This document shows positions 26,947 through 34,967 of a stretch of DNA of 64,000 bases, in pieces. Numbering within the stretch: position 1 is the stretch's first letter; each line of letters starts with the position of its first letter. The notes beneath the pieces were generated by a model. It did no database searches and was not told where the DNA came from. It saw nothing but the letters and a program-made list of their open reading frames with translations. A program made the position numbers and the translations under genes. Origin of the DNA: Acidimicrobiia bacterium (GTDB lineage: Bacteria > Acidobacteriota > Vicinamibacteria > Vicinamibacterales > CAVVIG01). Where the stretch lies: contig VFZL01000005.1 of assembly GCA_016871175.1 (NCBI GenBank), positions 116,806 to 180,805 on the forward strand. Direction: 5' to 3'.

Positions 26947-29094
26947 ATGCGGAGCGGATGTCACGCGCAACGAATTGGGCTGGCGCTTCTTGTTGCGTGC
27001 GCGCTGCCTTGGATCGCGGCAACGCAGGGTCGCACCGACGTGCCGATCGATGCGGATGATATCGGCGGCGTTGTCTCGATCGCGAAGGGGCCCGAGGCCG
27101 GCGTCTGGGTGATCGCGGAGACCACGGATCTGCCCACCAAGTTCGCGCGCATCGTCGTCACCGACGATCGCGGTCGTTATGTGCTCCCGGATCTGCCCAA
27201 GGCCACCTACAACGTCTGGGTGCGCGGCTACGGACTCGTCGATTCGCCGAAGGTCCTGGGTACCCCTGGCGCCCCGCTGAACCTCACGGCCGTGGTCGCT
27301 CCGACGCCGCAGGCCGCGGCGCAGTACTACCCACCGAACTACTGGCTGTCGCTCATGAAGCTGCCCGAGGGCCCCGAGCAGGCTCGAGCGGGAGCTGCCG
27401 GTCGATGCGGTCTCGCGTGCCATCAGATGGGCGGCAAGGCGACCCGAGAAATCACGCCTGAGACGGCGGCGACGCTCGGACCGTTCAAGTCAACGGCCGA
27501 CGCGTGGCTGCACCGTGTGCGATCTGGTCCGACTGGCGCGTTCATGGCGAGCGCGTACGGCCGCTTCGGCCCACAGATCTATCCGGCGTGGACCGATCGC
27601 ATTCTCGCCGGTGCGGTGCCGCCGCAGCCGCCGCGTCCAAGCGGGGTCGAGCGCAACGTCGTCATCAGTCTCTGGGATTGGGGATCTGTCAATGGCTTCG
27701 TCCATGATCAAGCGCCGGCGGATCGACGCAATCCGGTCGTGCCGCCGGGGACGCTCATCTACGGGCCAGGACAGAGCCACGACATGCTCGTCTGGTTCGA
27801 TCCGGTGGCCCATCGCGAGGGTGCGATCAAGGTCTCGACGCGCGATACCGACTTGCGGGTCGTCCCGCGTGACGGCCTTGGTGGACCGTTTCCGCAGGAT
27901 CCGTTCAAGAAGGTGCGGTTGCCGTCTCCGTATTGGCCCGATGAGGAGTTGTGGAACGTCGCGTCCGAGCCGCGCAGCGGTCAAATGGACCACAAGGGCC
28001 GCATCTGGGCCGGCTTCAGGATCCGCCGAGACGAGAAACAGCCGGCGTTCTGCCGGACTGGATCGTCCAATAAGTTCGCGCGCTACTTCCCGCTCGATCC
28101 CAAGCCGAATTCGAACATCGGCGGCAAGCAGACGGGCTTCTACGATCCGAAGACGAAGCAGTGGACGCTGATTGACGTGTGCTGGTGGTTCGATCACAGC
28201 GACTTCGTGACCGACGCCGACCATACGCTGTACAGCGGCATGGACAACGTCGTCGGTTGGATCAATACGCGGAGATTCGACGAGACGCGGGACGAGCAGG
28301 CGGCGCAAGGCTGGTGTCCGGCCGTGCTCGACACCAATGGCGACGGGCGCATCACGCGATGGACCGAGCCCAACCAGCCGATCGATTCCACGTTGGATCG
28401 GCGCATCGACTTCACGTGCTACTCGGTGGGCGCGAGCCCGATCGATCACGCCGCCTGGTGCAACGGGGCCGGACCGCAGATCGTCCGCATCGAGCGCGGA
28501 CCCAATCCCCCGGAGACCTGCAAGGCGGAGCTGTATCAGGTTCCGAAGGGGAATCCTGCGGACGGTGCGCGTGGTCTCGAGGTCGACAGCCAGGGCATCG
28601 TGTGGGTCAACTTCACGAACACCGATGTCATGGGGAGCTTCGATCGACGCAAGTGCAGGGTCCTGAGCGGACCGACGGCGACCGGACAACACTGCCCGGA
28701 AGGGTGGACGTTCTATCCGCTCGAGACGTCAGTGGTACCGAAGTTCGAGGGCACGGCGATCGGCACCGACCGGACGTATCTCATCAACGTCGATCAGTTC
28801 GACACGCTCGGGCTGGGGAAAGACGTGCCGATCACGTACCCGGAAAACGCCGACGCGTTAATCGCGTGGCTCCGTGACAAGCGACAGTGGGTGACGGTCC
28901 GCGTGCCGTACCCCATGGGCGCGATGTTCACCAAGAAAGTCATCGGGCGCATCGACGATCCGAAGGGCGGCTGGAAGGGTCGCGGCCTGTGGTCGAACAC
29001 CGCGCACTACGCGCCGTGGCACATCGAGGGCGGAAAGGGCACTCGCGGCAAGGTCATCAAGTACCAGGTGCGGCCGGAGCCGCTGGCGAAGTAG
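26947..29094 (+). CDS. Large secreted protein: carboxypeptidase-regulatory-like domain, heme-like CX3CH site and propeller
   Basis: The protein is 715 residues from ATG 26947, behind GGAGAGG. A signal peptide comes first (LALLVACALPWIAA). Residues 45-110 are a CarboxypepD_reg-like beta sandwich (VTDDRGRYVLPDLPKATYNV). Near residue 157 RCGLACHQMGG looks like a heme attachment site, but three residues, not two, separate the cysteines. The C-terminal two thirds form a streptogramin-lyase-like propeller (YGPGQSHDMLVWFDP, GLEVDSQGIVWVNFTNTD). Many cysteines there may form disulfides. A periplasmic redox or binding role is likely; the specific function is unknown. Confidence 0.7.
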   Translation: MRSGCHAQRIGLALLVACALPWIAATQGRTDVPIDADDIGGVVSIAKGPEAGVWVIAETTDLPTKFARIVVTDDRGRYVLPDLPKATYNVWVRGYGLVDSPKVLGTPGAPLNLTAVVAPTPQAAAQYYPPNYWLSLMKLPEGPEQARAGAAGRCGLACHQMGGKATREITPETAATLGPFKSTADAWLHRVRSGPTGAFMASAYGRFGPQIYPAWTDRILAGAVPPQPPRPSGVERNVVISLWDWGSVNGFVHDQAPADRRNPVVPPGTLIYGPGQSHDMLVWFDPVAHREGAIKVSTRDTDLRVVPRDGLGGPFPQDPFKKVRLPSPYWPDEELWNVASEPRSGQMDHKGRIWAGFRIRRDEKQPAFCRTGSSNKFARYFPLDPKPNSNIGGKQTGFYDPKTKQWTLIDVCWWFDHSDFVTDADHTLYSGMDNVVGWINTRRFDETRDEQAAQGWCPAVLDTNGDGRITRWTEPNQPIDSTLDRRIDFTCYSVGASPIDHAAWCNGAGPQIVRIERGPNPPETCKAELYQVPKGNPADGARGLEVDSQGIVWVNFTNTDVMGSFDRRKCRVLSGPTATGQHCPEGWTFYPLETSVVPKFEGTAIGTDRTYLINVDQFDTLGLGKDVPITYPENADALIAWLRDKRQWVTVRVPYPMGAMFTKKVIGRIDDPKGGWKGRGLWSNTAHYAPWHIEGGKGTRGKVIKYQVRPEPLAK

Positions 29095-29110
29095 TGATGC
29101 GCTGCGAGCG

Positions 29111-29131
29111 TTGAGCTCATTCAGAGCTCAA
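29111..29131. terminator. Perfect inverted repeat between convergent genes
   Basis: TTGAGCTC and GAGCTCAA form an 8-bp perfect stem around the loop ATTCA, 17 bases after the stop of the plus-strand gene and 26 bases before the end of the minus-strand gene. There is no T tract on either side, so it is at best a weak or factor-assisted bidirectional terminator. Confidence 0.5.
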
Positions 29132-29156
29132 GACACATGACTCTCAGCTCAACGGT

Positions 29157-29609
29157 TCAGCGTGAGCGCTCTAGCTCCACCTCTGCCAGCGTGTCCACCT
29201 CATCGGTGTCGAGCTCAGCGGCGACGCCGGCTTTCGACAGCGATTCGGGCCAGAGGCTCCCGTCGGCGCCGAGGACGGTCCACTGTCCGGTGAGCACCGG
29301 ACCCTTTTCGATGCGGTACACCACGACGCCGAGCTGGCGCCCCGAGAGGTAGCTGACGGACAGGAAGTTGTCACGCACGATTCCGATGCCCACGCCAACG
29401 GCGCGCCCCTCGCGCTCCAGCCAACGGACTAGGTAGGTTTCGCCTTCTTGTTCGATGTCGACAATGGATCGATAGGGTTTGCCGTCGGGGTTGGTGCCCT
29501 CCGCGCGATATCTGCCGGCCAGGTGGAGATCCTGGGCCTGCGCCACCGTTGCCATTGAGCCGATCGCCGTGAGGAGCACGGTTACGCTGGAGCGGAGGGC
29601 GTTCTGCAT
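29157..29609 (-). CDS. Secreted protein of unknown function
   Basis: The 150-residue protein has a signal peptide (VTVLLTAIGSMATVAQAQ, cleavage after about residue 26). The mature part is a small beta barrel-like domain (HLAGRYRAEGTNPDGKPYRS, YLVRWLEREGRAVGVGIGIV, GVVVYRIEKGPVLTGQWTVL) that ends in an acidic tail. The pattern resembles small periplasmic beta-barrel domains seen in acidobacterial hypotheticals. It lies 24 bases downstream of the phosphatase-like gene on the same strand and probably shares its transcript. No function can be given. Confidence 0.6.
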   Translation of the reverse strand: MQNALRSSVTVLLTAIGSMATVAQAQDLHLAGRYRAEGTNPDGKPYRSIVDIEQEGETYLVRWLEREGRAVGVGIGIVRDNFLSVSYLSGRQLGVVVYRIEKGPVLTGQWTVLGADGSLWPESLSKAGVAAELDTDEVDTLAEVELERSR

Positions 29610-29633
29610 ATGTATCTTCTTATCGGACGCTGG

Positions 29634-30173
29634 TTACTTCTTTCGTAGGCGAATCTGTTCCAGGAAGAACTGTTTCACGGTCTCGTTAGTCAGCCCAAGC
29701 GCTGTCGCTTCTTCGAGGGCCTTCGGCACATCCCATCCGTCCACAATCACGCGTTTCATGAGCCACATCCCGGCGGCTCTGCTCCCGCCCGCTCAATGGA
29801 TGAACGCCGGCGCGACGCCCGGCGCTTGAACGGCCTTCAGGAACGCTTCTACGGCTGCGGGATCAGGCTTGGTCGCACTGAACGGAATGTGGACGTACTG
29901 GATACCCGCCGCTTTGGCCGCGGCCTGATGCGCCGCGATGTCCGCGCCAGGCTCGTCCGCGAGCCTCAGATTGATGATCGAGTTGTAGCCCATCTTCTTG
30001 ATGGTGGGCACGGCATCGGGCGTGATCGCGCCCGCACACGCAACGGTCGACTCCACTTTGGCGAAGTTCCGGATTCCGGGTACGTTGTCTTTGACGACCT
30101 GCGCGGCGGATCCGCTCGCGAACAGCCAGACCACAGCCACGCCAATCGCCCCGAGGCGAACGATGCGTCGCAT
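29634..30173 (-). CDS. Secreted DSP/BLH-type phosphatase with in-frame TGA at the catalytic Cys: candidate selenoprotein, or nonsense-mutated gene
   Basis: A strong ribosome site (AAGGAGGG) precedes ATG 30173. A signal peptide (residues 1-24) is followed by a cysteine-phosphatase-like fold: VAGAITPDAVPTIKKMGYNS-type opening, INLRLADEPGADI and VHIPFSATKPDP. The frame meets TGA at 29795-29793 right after PAFIH, then stays open for 52 codons (AGGSRAAGMWLMKRVIVDGW, then LGLTNETVKQFFLEQIRLRK) to TAA 29634. In this family the block is HCxxxxR, so TGA stands exactly on the nucleophile Cys. With read-through the protein is 179 residues, the normal length. A hairpin at 29779-29760 fits the bacterial SECIS rules. 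The nearby pseudogenes make a nonsense mutation a real alternative. Confidence 0.6.
29760..29779 (-). promoter_or_regulatory. Candidate bacterial SECIS hairpin
   Basis: In the mRNA, GAGCCGC (29779-29773) pairs with GUGGCUC (29766-29760) over 7 bp including one G-U, around the loop CGGGAU. The apical loop starts 20 bases after the UGA and has G at its second position. Published bacterial SECIS rules, as I remember them, ask for a stem of at least 4 bp, a loop of 3-14, a G in the first two loop positions and 16-37 bases from UGA to loop. GC-rich DNA makes chance hairpins common. Confidence 0.45.
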
Positions 30174-30297
30174 GGCACCCTCCTTGTCGAATGTCGGCAG
30201 CTTATCACGCGACGGGCACCGGCGAACGGCGTTCCTGGCAACTCTTTTGCTCCACCTCGAGCGGACCTCGCGCCTCCACGCGTGACGTCAGCTTCCT

Positions 30298-32581
30298 ATG
30301 CACACCACGGCCACACGGTTACTCCTGGCACTTGAATGTGTGGCCTGCCTTGCGACCAAAGCCTCGGCGCAGCCCGTCGATCCGGGGCAGACGATAGTGA
30401 CCCATCACGAGTCGATTCCCAATCCGGTTCACGGGTCGACGCACCGCGTCGCCGCCGCCTGTCGCTCCGCGGCCGCCGCATGCGCCTGGGAACATCCGGC
30501 GACGTGGGCAACTGGTCAGGTTCCAACGAGCAGCACGCGCGTCATCGTCGACGGTGACGTTCGCACCGGACCTCACCACCCACCTGACCTCTGCCGACAT
30601 CGTGGTGTTCGCCGGTGGTTCCTTACACGTGGGGACAGCCAGCGATCCCATTCACGACGCGTCGACTGCCGAAATCGTGATCCGCGACGTGCTCTTCTCG
30701 AGCGACCCAGCTCAGCACCTTCGCGGCATCGTCGTGGTGGATGGCACACTCCGGATCCACGGACAGGCGGTCGGCGAGGTATTCCTCCGCCTGGCAGCGC
30801 CGCCCTCCGCTGGGGCCGGAAGCCTGAGCCTGGCGGCGTCGGCGGTGGCGGCCGGCTGGCGCGTAGGCGACACGGTGCTCGTCCCGAAGTCGTCGCAGTG
30901 TCGCGTCGCATCGGGCCCGTATGCCCAGAATGAATCCGAGGCGCGCATTGTCCAGGCGCTTTCTGCTGACGGTCGAACGCTGACCCTGAATGTGCCGCTC
31001 GCGTTTGCTCATTCAGGAGGCCGACGACTCGACGGCCTCGTCGACCTGCTGCCTCACGTGGTGAACACCCGCCGCAACGTGATCATCCGATCGGAGAACC
31101 CCGCTGGTGTGCGGGGGCACGTGCTTCTGCACGGCCGCGCGGTCGCCGACATCCGTTACGCGGCGCTACTCGGCCTTGGGCGCACGGACATCCGAGACCT
31201 GGGGCCGACGAATCAAAAAGGACGCTATCCACTGCACGCGCATCATCTCATCGGTCCCGTGTCGCCGCTGGAGAGCGGACACCAGTGCGTGTTGGTCGGC
31301 AACGTGATCGATTTCGGCAACGAGAATCGGACGCAGCTCCGCAAGTGGGGCATCGCCCTTCACGGCAGCCACTACGGCCTTGTCGAGCAGAACATCGTCG
31401 ACCACGCGGCAGGCGCCGGGATTGCCACCGAGGACGCGAGTGAGACCGGCAATGTCTTTCGGCGCAACTTCGTCGTTCGCGTCGTTGGCGGCAATGGCGC
31501 GCGGACAGAGGACTCCGATCCGGGCGATGGCTCCAAGCTGGGTCGGGCCGGCGTGGGCTACTGGTTCAACGGCGGGGGTGGCAGCACCTTCGAAGACAAC
31601 ATCGCTGCGGACGTGTTCGAGTGCGTGTATTGTTACGGCTTCAAGTTCGACAACGTGTACGTCTTCACGGTTAGATTGCCGAGGCAGCAAGGTGACGATC
31701 CGCACACATCAGGTGGCGTGCCGACCGATCCCTATACCTTCGGACTCAGGCGTTTCTTGCGCAACGAGGCGTACGCCGTGCCGAACGGCCTGACTGTGTG
31801 GTGGATCTGTACGGAGTTCGAGACGCCCCGCGATGGCTGATCGAGCACAGTGGAGAACTTCCGCGTCTGGCACCATCACCGGTGGGGCTACTACGGCTAC
31901 GAGACGAGTCGCATGACGCTGCAAGGGTTCACGCATCGAGGCGACGTGTCGGCGCTGACCAACGTCCACGAGAACGTCACCGCGCTGCACCTGGTCGACT
32001 ACTTGCAACGGCAGACCGTGATTCGCGGCGCCGACATCCAAGGCGCAACGACCGGCATCGTCGCGCCGGTGAACGCGGATGTGCGGGGCGCGACCGGGCC
32101 CGACGCCGGACACACGCTGGTCGTCGACAGCTTCATCGGCGCTGTCTCCGGTGTCGAGGTCTACGCGCCGTCATCCACCAACGGCGCCGACAACCTCTCG
32201 CCGTAGACCATCACGCTCGATCGCGTACGCTTTGCGTTCCCCAGCACGCGCCAGGGCACGCACGTCTACTTCGGATCCACGGGCGCCGGCGGCAGCACGT
32301 CGCAGAGCCGCCAGCGCTGCAACGACATGCGGATCCGCGGCTACGGGCAGAACGGCGGGGATCTCTGCCTGATGCCGCAGTCTCAGCCCGCGTCGCGGTG
32401 TGACGCGACAGTCGCGGACTGTAGCGAGCTATCCCGCGATCCGCGGCGCGCGGGTCTACCGGCCCCGATCGGCGAGCGTGCCGCGTCCACCCACTGGCGT
32501 CCGGTTCGTTCGCAATTGACAGATCGTCGGTCACCGAGGAGGGGTGCCCGGGTTGGTGACGGTCAGCAGCCGCGCCCATAG
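30298..32581 (+). pseudogene. Decayed secreted G8-domain / right-handed beta-helix protein
   Basis: The N-terminus (signal peptide, then HPATWATGQVPTSSTRVIVD, a G8-domain opening) is in one frame. Near 30555 it shifts to the frame that carries PDLTTHLTSADIVVFAGGSL, the beta-helix repeats and NQKGRYPLHAHHLIG, familiar from CEMIP/TMEM2-like and polysaccharide-acting G8 proteins. That frame is stopped by TGA 31838 and then by TAG 32204, while ENFRVWHHHRWGYYGYETSR and TITLDRVRFAFPST continue on both sides in the same frame. One frameshift plus two stops shows a dead gene of about 700 original codons. Beyond about 32430 similarity fades, so the true end is unclear. Confidence 0.75.
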
Positions 32582-33236
32582 CCCTTCGGTCTTCTCGCGC
32601 CCGGCCAGCGGCGCCGTGAAGATTGTGTGAAACGACGGCCGCGGTGCGGCCCGCTCTGGGGCGGTCGGCGTGAGCCCACCGACTCCACGCAAGCGCATGA
32701 TCGTCTCGGGAGTCAGCCGCGGTGGTGGTCGCGCGCGCGACGATGCGTCGAAGGCCGACGAGATGCCGGGCTGGAGCTCGCGCAACGACGTGGCACCGTG
32801 GAGGTCGTGAATGGCTCGCGCGGCGTCGATCCCGTCCGCCCATACCGGATAGCGACGTGGTTTGCCACGAGTGCAGTCACCAGAAGCCCACGCGCGGCAG
32901 GTCTCCCAGGTCGCCTGAGTCGTGACACCACGAGCGGCATTCCGCCTGGTCGGGCCAACCCGACGTGGAGACTCCAAGTCGGAGCAGAGATTCGACCTCG
33001 TAGTGCAATTCGGTCGGCGGAAGCCAGCCCCCAGCCGAGTAAACGTGGGAGGTGGCGGAACCGAACACCTGCAGGGCCAACCGCAAGGTCGCAAGACTCA
33101 GCCATCACCGCCAAGTGATCGCGCACGGCACCTTCCGCTGTGCTGATGCCAAGTGAGCCACGCGCACATTCCGGCACTCCATCGTTAGTTCTATCGTCGG
33201 CCCACTCGTCGTCATGTCCGCGGCCGCGAAAGGGAG
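32582..33236. other. Region without a gene I can support
   Basis: Several short minus-strand frames look partly protein-like, for example SAGGWLPPTELHYEVESLLR at about 33040-32980 and YPVWADGIDAARAIHDLHGA at about 32850-32790, but they lie in different frames and no single frame, start or known motif links them. The pattern suits an old, frameshifted remnant of an unrecognised gene following the G8 pseudogene. No RNA gene or repeat is visible. Confidence 0.4.
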
Positions 33237-33245
33237 ATGGACCTC

Positions 33246-33962
33246 ATGCGTCGCCAGCTCGGCTATCTCAGCTTCGCGACGTTCTCACTCCTCGCGTCAC
33301 CGCCCCACGCGTTCGTGTGTGACACCCTGCGCACCGAGGGACTCCAGACGACGTTGGTCATCCTTGCAGAAGCGGGCAGGCCCAACGACCCTGACGGCCT
33401 GCAGATCTGCGAGACGATCGCGGAGCTGCGGCGCCATTCCCCGACCTTCGCCGAGTTGTTGAAGGTGCTCCGCGCATCGCCGCAGCTGCACGTCTTCTTC
33501 AGGCACTCAAGCGATCTCAAGAGCATCGGCCTCTTCGGCCGCACGCGGTTTGCAGTCGGCCCGCGGGATACCGTCGCGTTCGTCGACCTGCTGCTGGACC
33601 GGACGAACCCAGCGCTTCAGCGTGAGGCGGTGGCGCACGAGCTCGCGCACGTGGCGGAGGTGGTCTGCCTCGGGCCCCTGGGGAATGTGGGTGCGCTGAG
33701 GTTGCGACTCATGGGTCGCGACGATCCACGCAAGGGCACGACCGAGGCTCCGATCGAGACCCCGTTTGCGTCGACCGTCGGCAGAGTCGTTGGGCAGGAG
33801 GCGGCACGCCGCAGCCTGTTTGTGAGCCGATTCGCCGCACTCGCCCGCAGCCACGGCCTTGATGGCTGCCCGTCGGTGCTCCACGAGACGGTGGCGCTAG
33901 CCGAGCTATCGCCGGTCGTGCCGGCGTTCTCGGAGGACCTCGCGCAGATCTCGGGGAATTGA
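33246..33962 (+). CDS. Secreted putative zinc metallopeptidase-like protein (HExxH), paralogue of the gene at 18310
   Basis: The protein is about 238 residues from ATG 33246, with GGGAG nine bases upstream; an ATG at 33237 is also in frame but too close to that site. A signal peptide (LGYLSFATFSLLASPPHAF) leads to a helical part with LRRHSPTFAELLKVLRASPQ, the same layout as SPTFREQCRRLAAAP in the 18310 protein. HELAH is at 131-135. C-terminal helices carry two further cysteines. A third zinc ligand is not obvious. A periplasmic peptidase role is only an inference from HExxH and shared architecture. Confidence 0.6.
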   Translation: MRRQLGYLSFATFSLLASPPHAFVCDTLRTEGLQTTLVILAEAGRPNDPDGLQICETIAELRRHSPTFAELLKVLRASPQLHVFFRHSSDLKSIGLFGRTRFAVGPRDTVAFVDLLLDRTNPALQREAVAHELAHVAEVVCLGPLGNVGALRLRLMGRDDPRKGTTEAPIETPFASTVGRVVGQEAARRSLFVSRFAALARSHGLDGCPSVLHETVALAELSPVVPAFSEDLAQISGN

Positions 33963-33977
33963 TGAGTTGCGCCGGTC

Positions 33978-34319
33978 CTACCGCAGGCGGACGCCGTGTT
34001 GCACGACGTCGAACGTCCACTCGAAGTGCCAGGGACGCGAATAGGCGGGGAAGACCTCGATCGCCTTCTGGTACTGCACGTCCACGTGGATCGTGCGGTC
34101 GTTTCGATTGACGACGAGGTTCTCGTCATCCAGCGGTACGGAATAGGCCGCCGCCATATCCAGTACCTCGGCGCGAAGCGCAGCCTTGTCGCGTGGTCCG
34201 AACCGCACCATCTCGTGGACCGCGTCTTGGAACGTGTAGTACGTCAGATATTCAGTCCCGACGCGGTAGGCGGCGTGGTCAAGGAGCGCAGCGATGGCCA
34301 GTTGCACGAGCCCCTTCAT
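33978..34319 (-). CDS. Small membrane-anchored protein, acidobacterial conserved hypothetical
   Basis: The protein is 113 residues from ATG 34319 (GTG 34322 also possible). An N-terminal helix ([20 protein letters not shown]) anchors it, and the outer part reads YLTYYTFQDAVHEMVRFGPR, VPLDDENLVVNRNDRTIHVD and YPWHFEW-like YSRPWHFEWTF. This arrangement (one helix, a short helical segment and a four-strand sheet ending in a Trp-rich strand) recurs in unnamed acidobacterial proteins and resembles DUF4845-like pseudopilin-sized proteins. It is convergent with the HExxH gene (15 bases between stops). Function unknown. Confidence 0.65.
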   Translation of the reverse strand: MKGLVQLAIAALLDHAAYRVGTEYLTYYTFQDAVHEMVRFGPRDKAALRAEVLDMAAAYSVPLDDENLVVNRNDRTIHVDVQYQKAIEVFPAYSRPWHFEWTFDVVQHGVRLR

Positions 34320-34486
34320 CACCCGGGTTATCGACCCTCACCCGAGCCAAGATGCGTCCCTCGCGGGGCGGCCAGTCGGATTCGCCGAACGATCCCGGGA
34401 AATTCAGTGAAGCCAGACCGGATGTACCGGTGCCTTGGACGGCTTTGGCGTGAAGGCGCGGTAGGATCCGTGCCTTGGAGGATCCC

Positions 34487-34915
34487 ATGGCGGAGGGCTA
34501 TCCGCTCATGTCGTCGGCGACCGTCTTGGACGACTGTGCCGGGGCGATCGATTGGTACAAGAAGATGCTCGGTGCCAGACAGCGGCTTCGCCTCGACATG
34601 CCGGGCGGAATGGTCGCGCACTGTGAGCTCGGATTCGGCGATGCCGTGCTGATGCTGGGTAGTCCAATGTCGCCGCAGTTTCCGGCCAAGAAGGCCACCT
34701 TCTCGCTGTGCGTGAAGAACTGTGACGCCACCTATCGCAAGGCGGTGGGCGCGGGTGCGCGGTCGCTCCAGGAGCCCGCGGACCAGTTCTATGGGGACCG
34801 CAATGCTCGGTTCGAGGATCCATTCGGCAACGAGTGGTCGGTCACGACGCACATCAAGGATGTCAGCGCTCGCGAGATGAAGAAAGCCATGGCCAAGATG
34901 GGCGGCGCGAGCTGA
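34487..34915 (+). CDS. VOC-superfamily (glyoxalase/PhnB-like) protein
   Basis: The protein is 142 residues from ATG 34487, behind GGAGGAT. It has two beta-alpha-beta-beta-beta modules: VLDDCAGAIDWYKKMLGA, MVAHCELGFGDAVLMLGS, then LCVKNCDATYRKAVGAGA and ARFEDPFGNEWSVTTHI. It resembles PhnB-type and bleomycin-resistance-like proteins. The metal-binding residues of glyoxalase I are not all present, so it may bind a ligand rather than catalyse. The gene is monocistronic and lies immediately before valS, whose own promoter starts in the gap. Confidence 0.85.
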   Translation: MAEGYPLMSSATVLDDCAGAIDWYKKMLGARQRLRLDMPGGMVAHCELGFGDAVLMLGSPMSPQFPAKKATFSLCVKNCDATYRKAVGAGARSLQEPADQFYGDRNARFEDPFGNEWSVTTHIKDVSAREMKKAMAKMGGAS

Positions 34916-34931
34916 GGACACCGACCACCTC

Positions 34932-34961
34932 TTGCGGCGTATGGGGCATCGTGCATACGAT
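34932..34961 (+). promoter_or_regulatory. Sigma70-type promoter of valS giving a leaderless transcript
   Basis: TTGCGG (34932-34937), an 18-base spacer and TACGAT (34956-34961) precede ATG 34968 by exactly six bases. No Shine-Dalgarno sequence is present before valS. Confidence 0.5.
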
Positions 34962-34967
34962 CGCGCG

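Noticed and set aside
31838..31840. TGA in the G8 gene as a second selenocysteine codon
   Set aside because: The gene also has a frameshift and an in-frame TAG, no known catalytic Cys sits there, and the best hairpin downstream starts its loop only 14 bases after the TGA.
32531..33177. Long minus-strand frames after the G8 pseudogene as one gene
   Set aside because: Protein-like pieces are in different frames, lack a start and motifs, and could not be matched to a family; kept only as an unassigned region.
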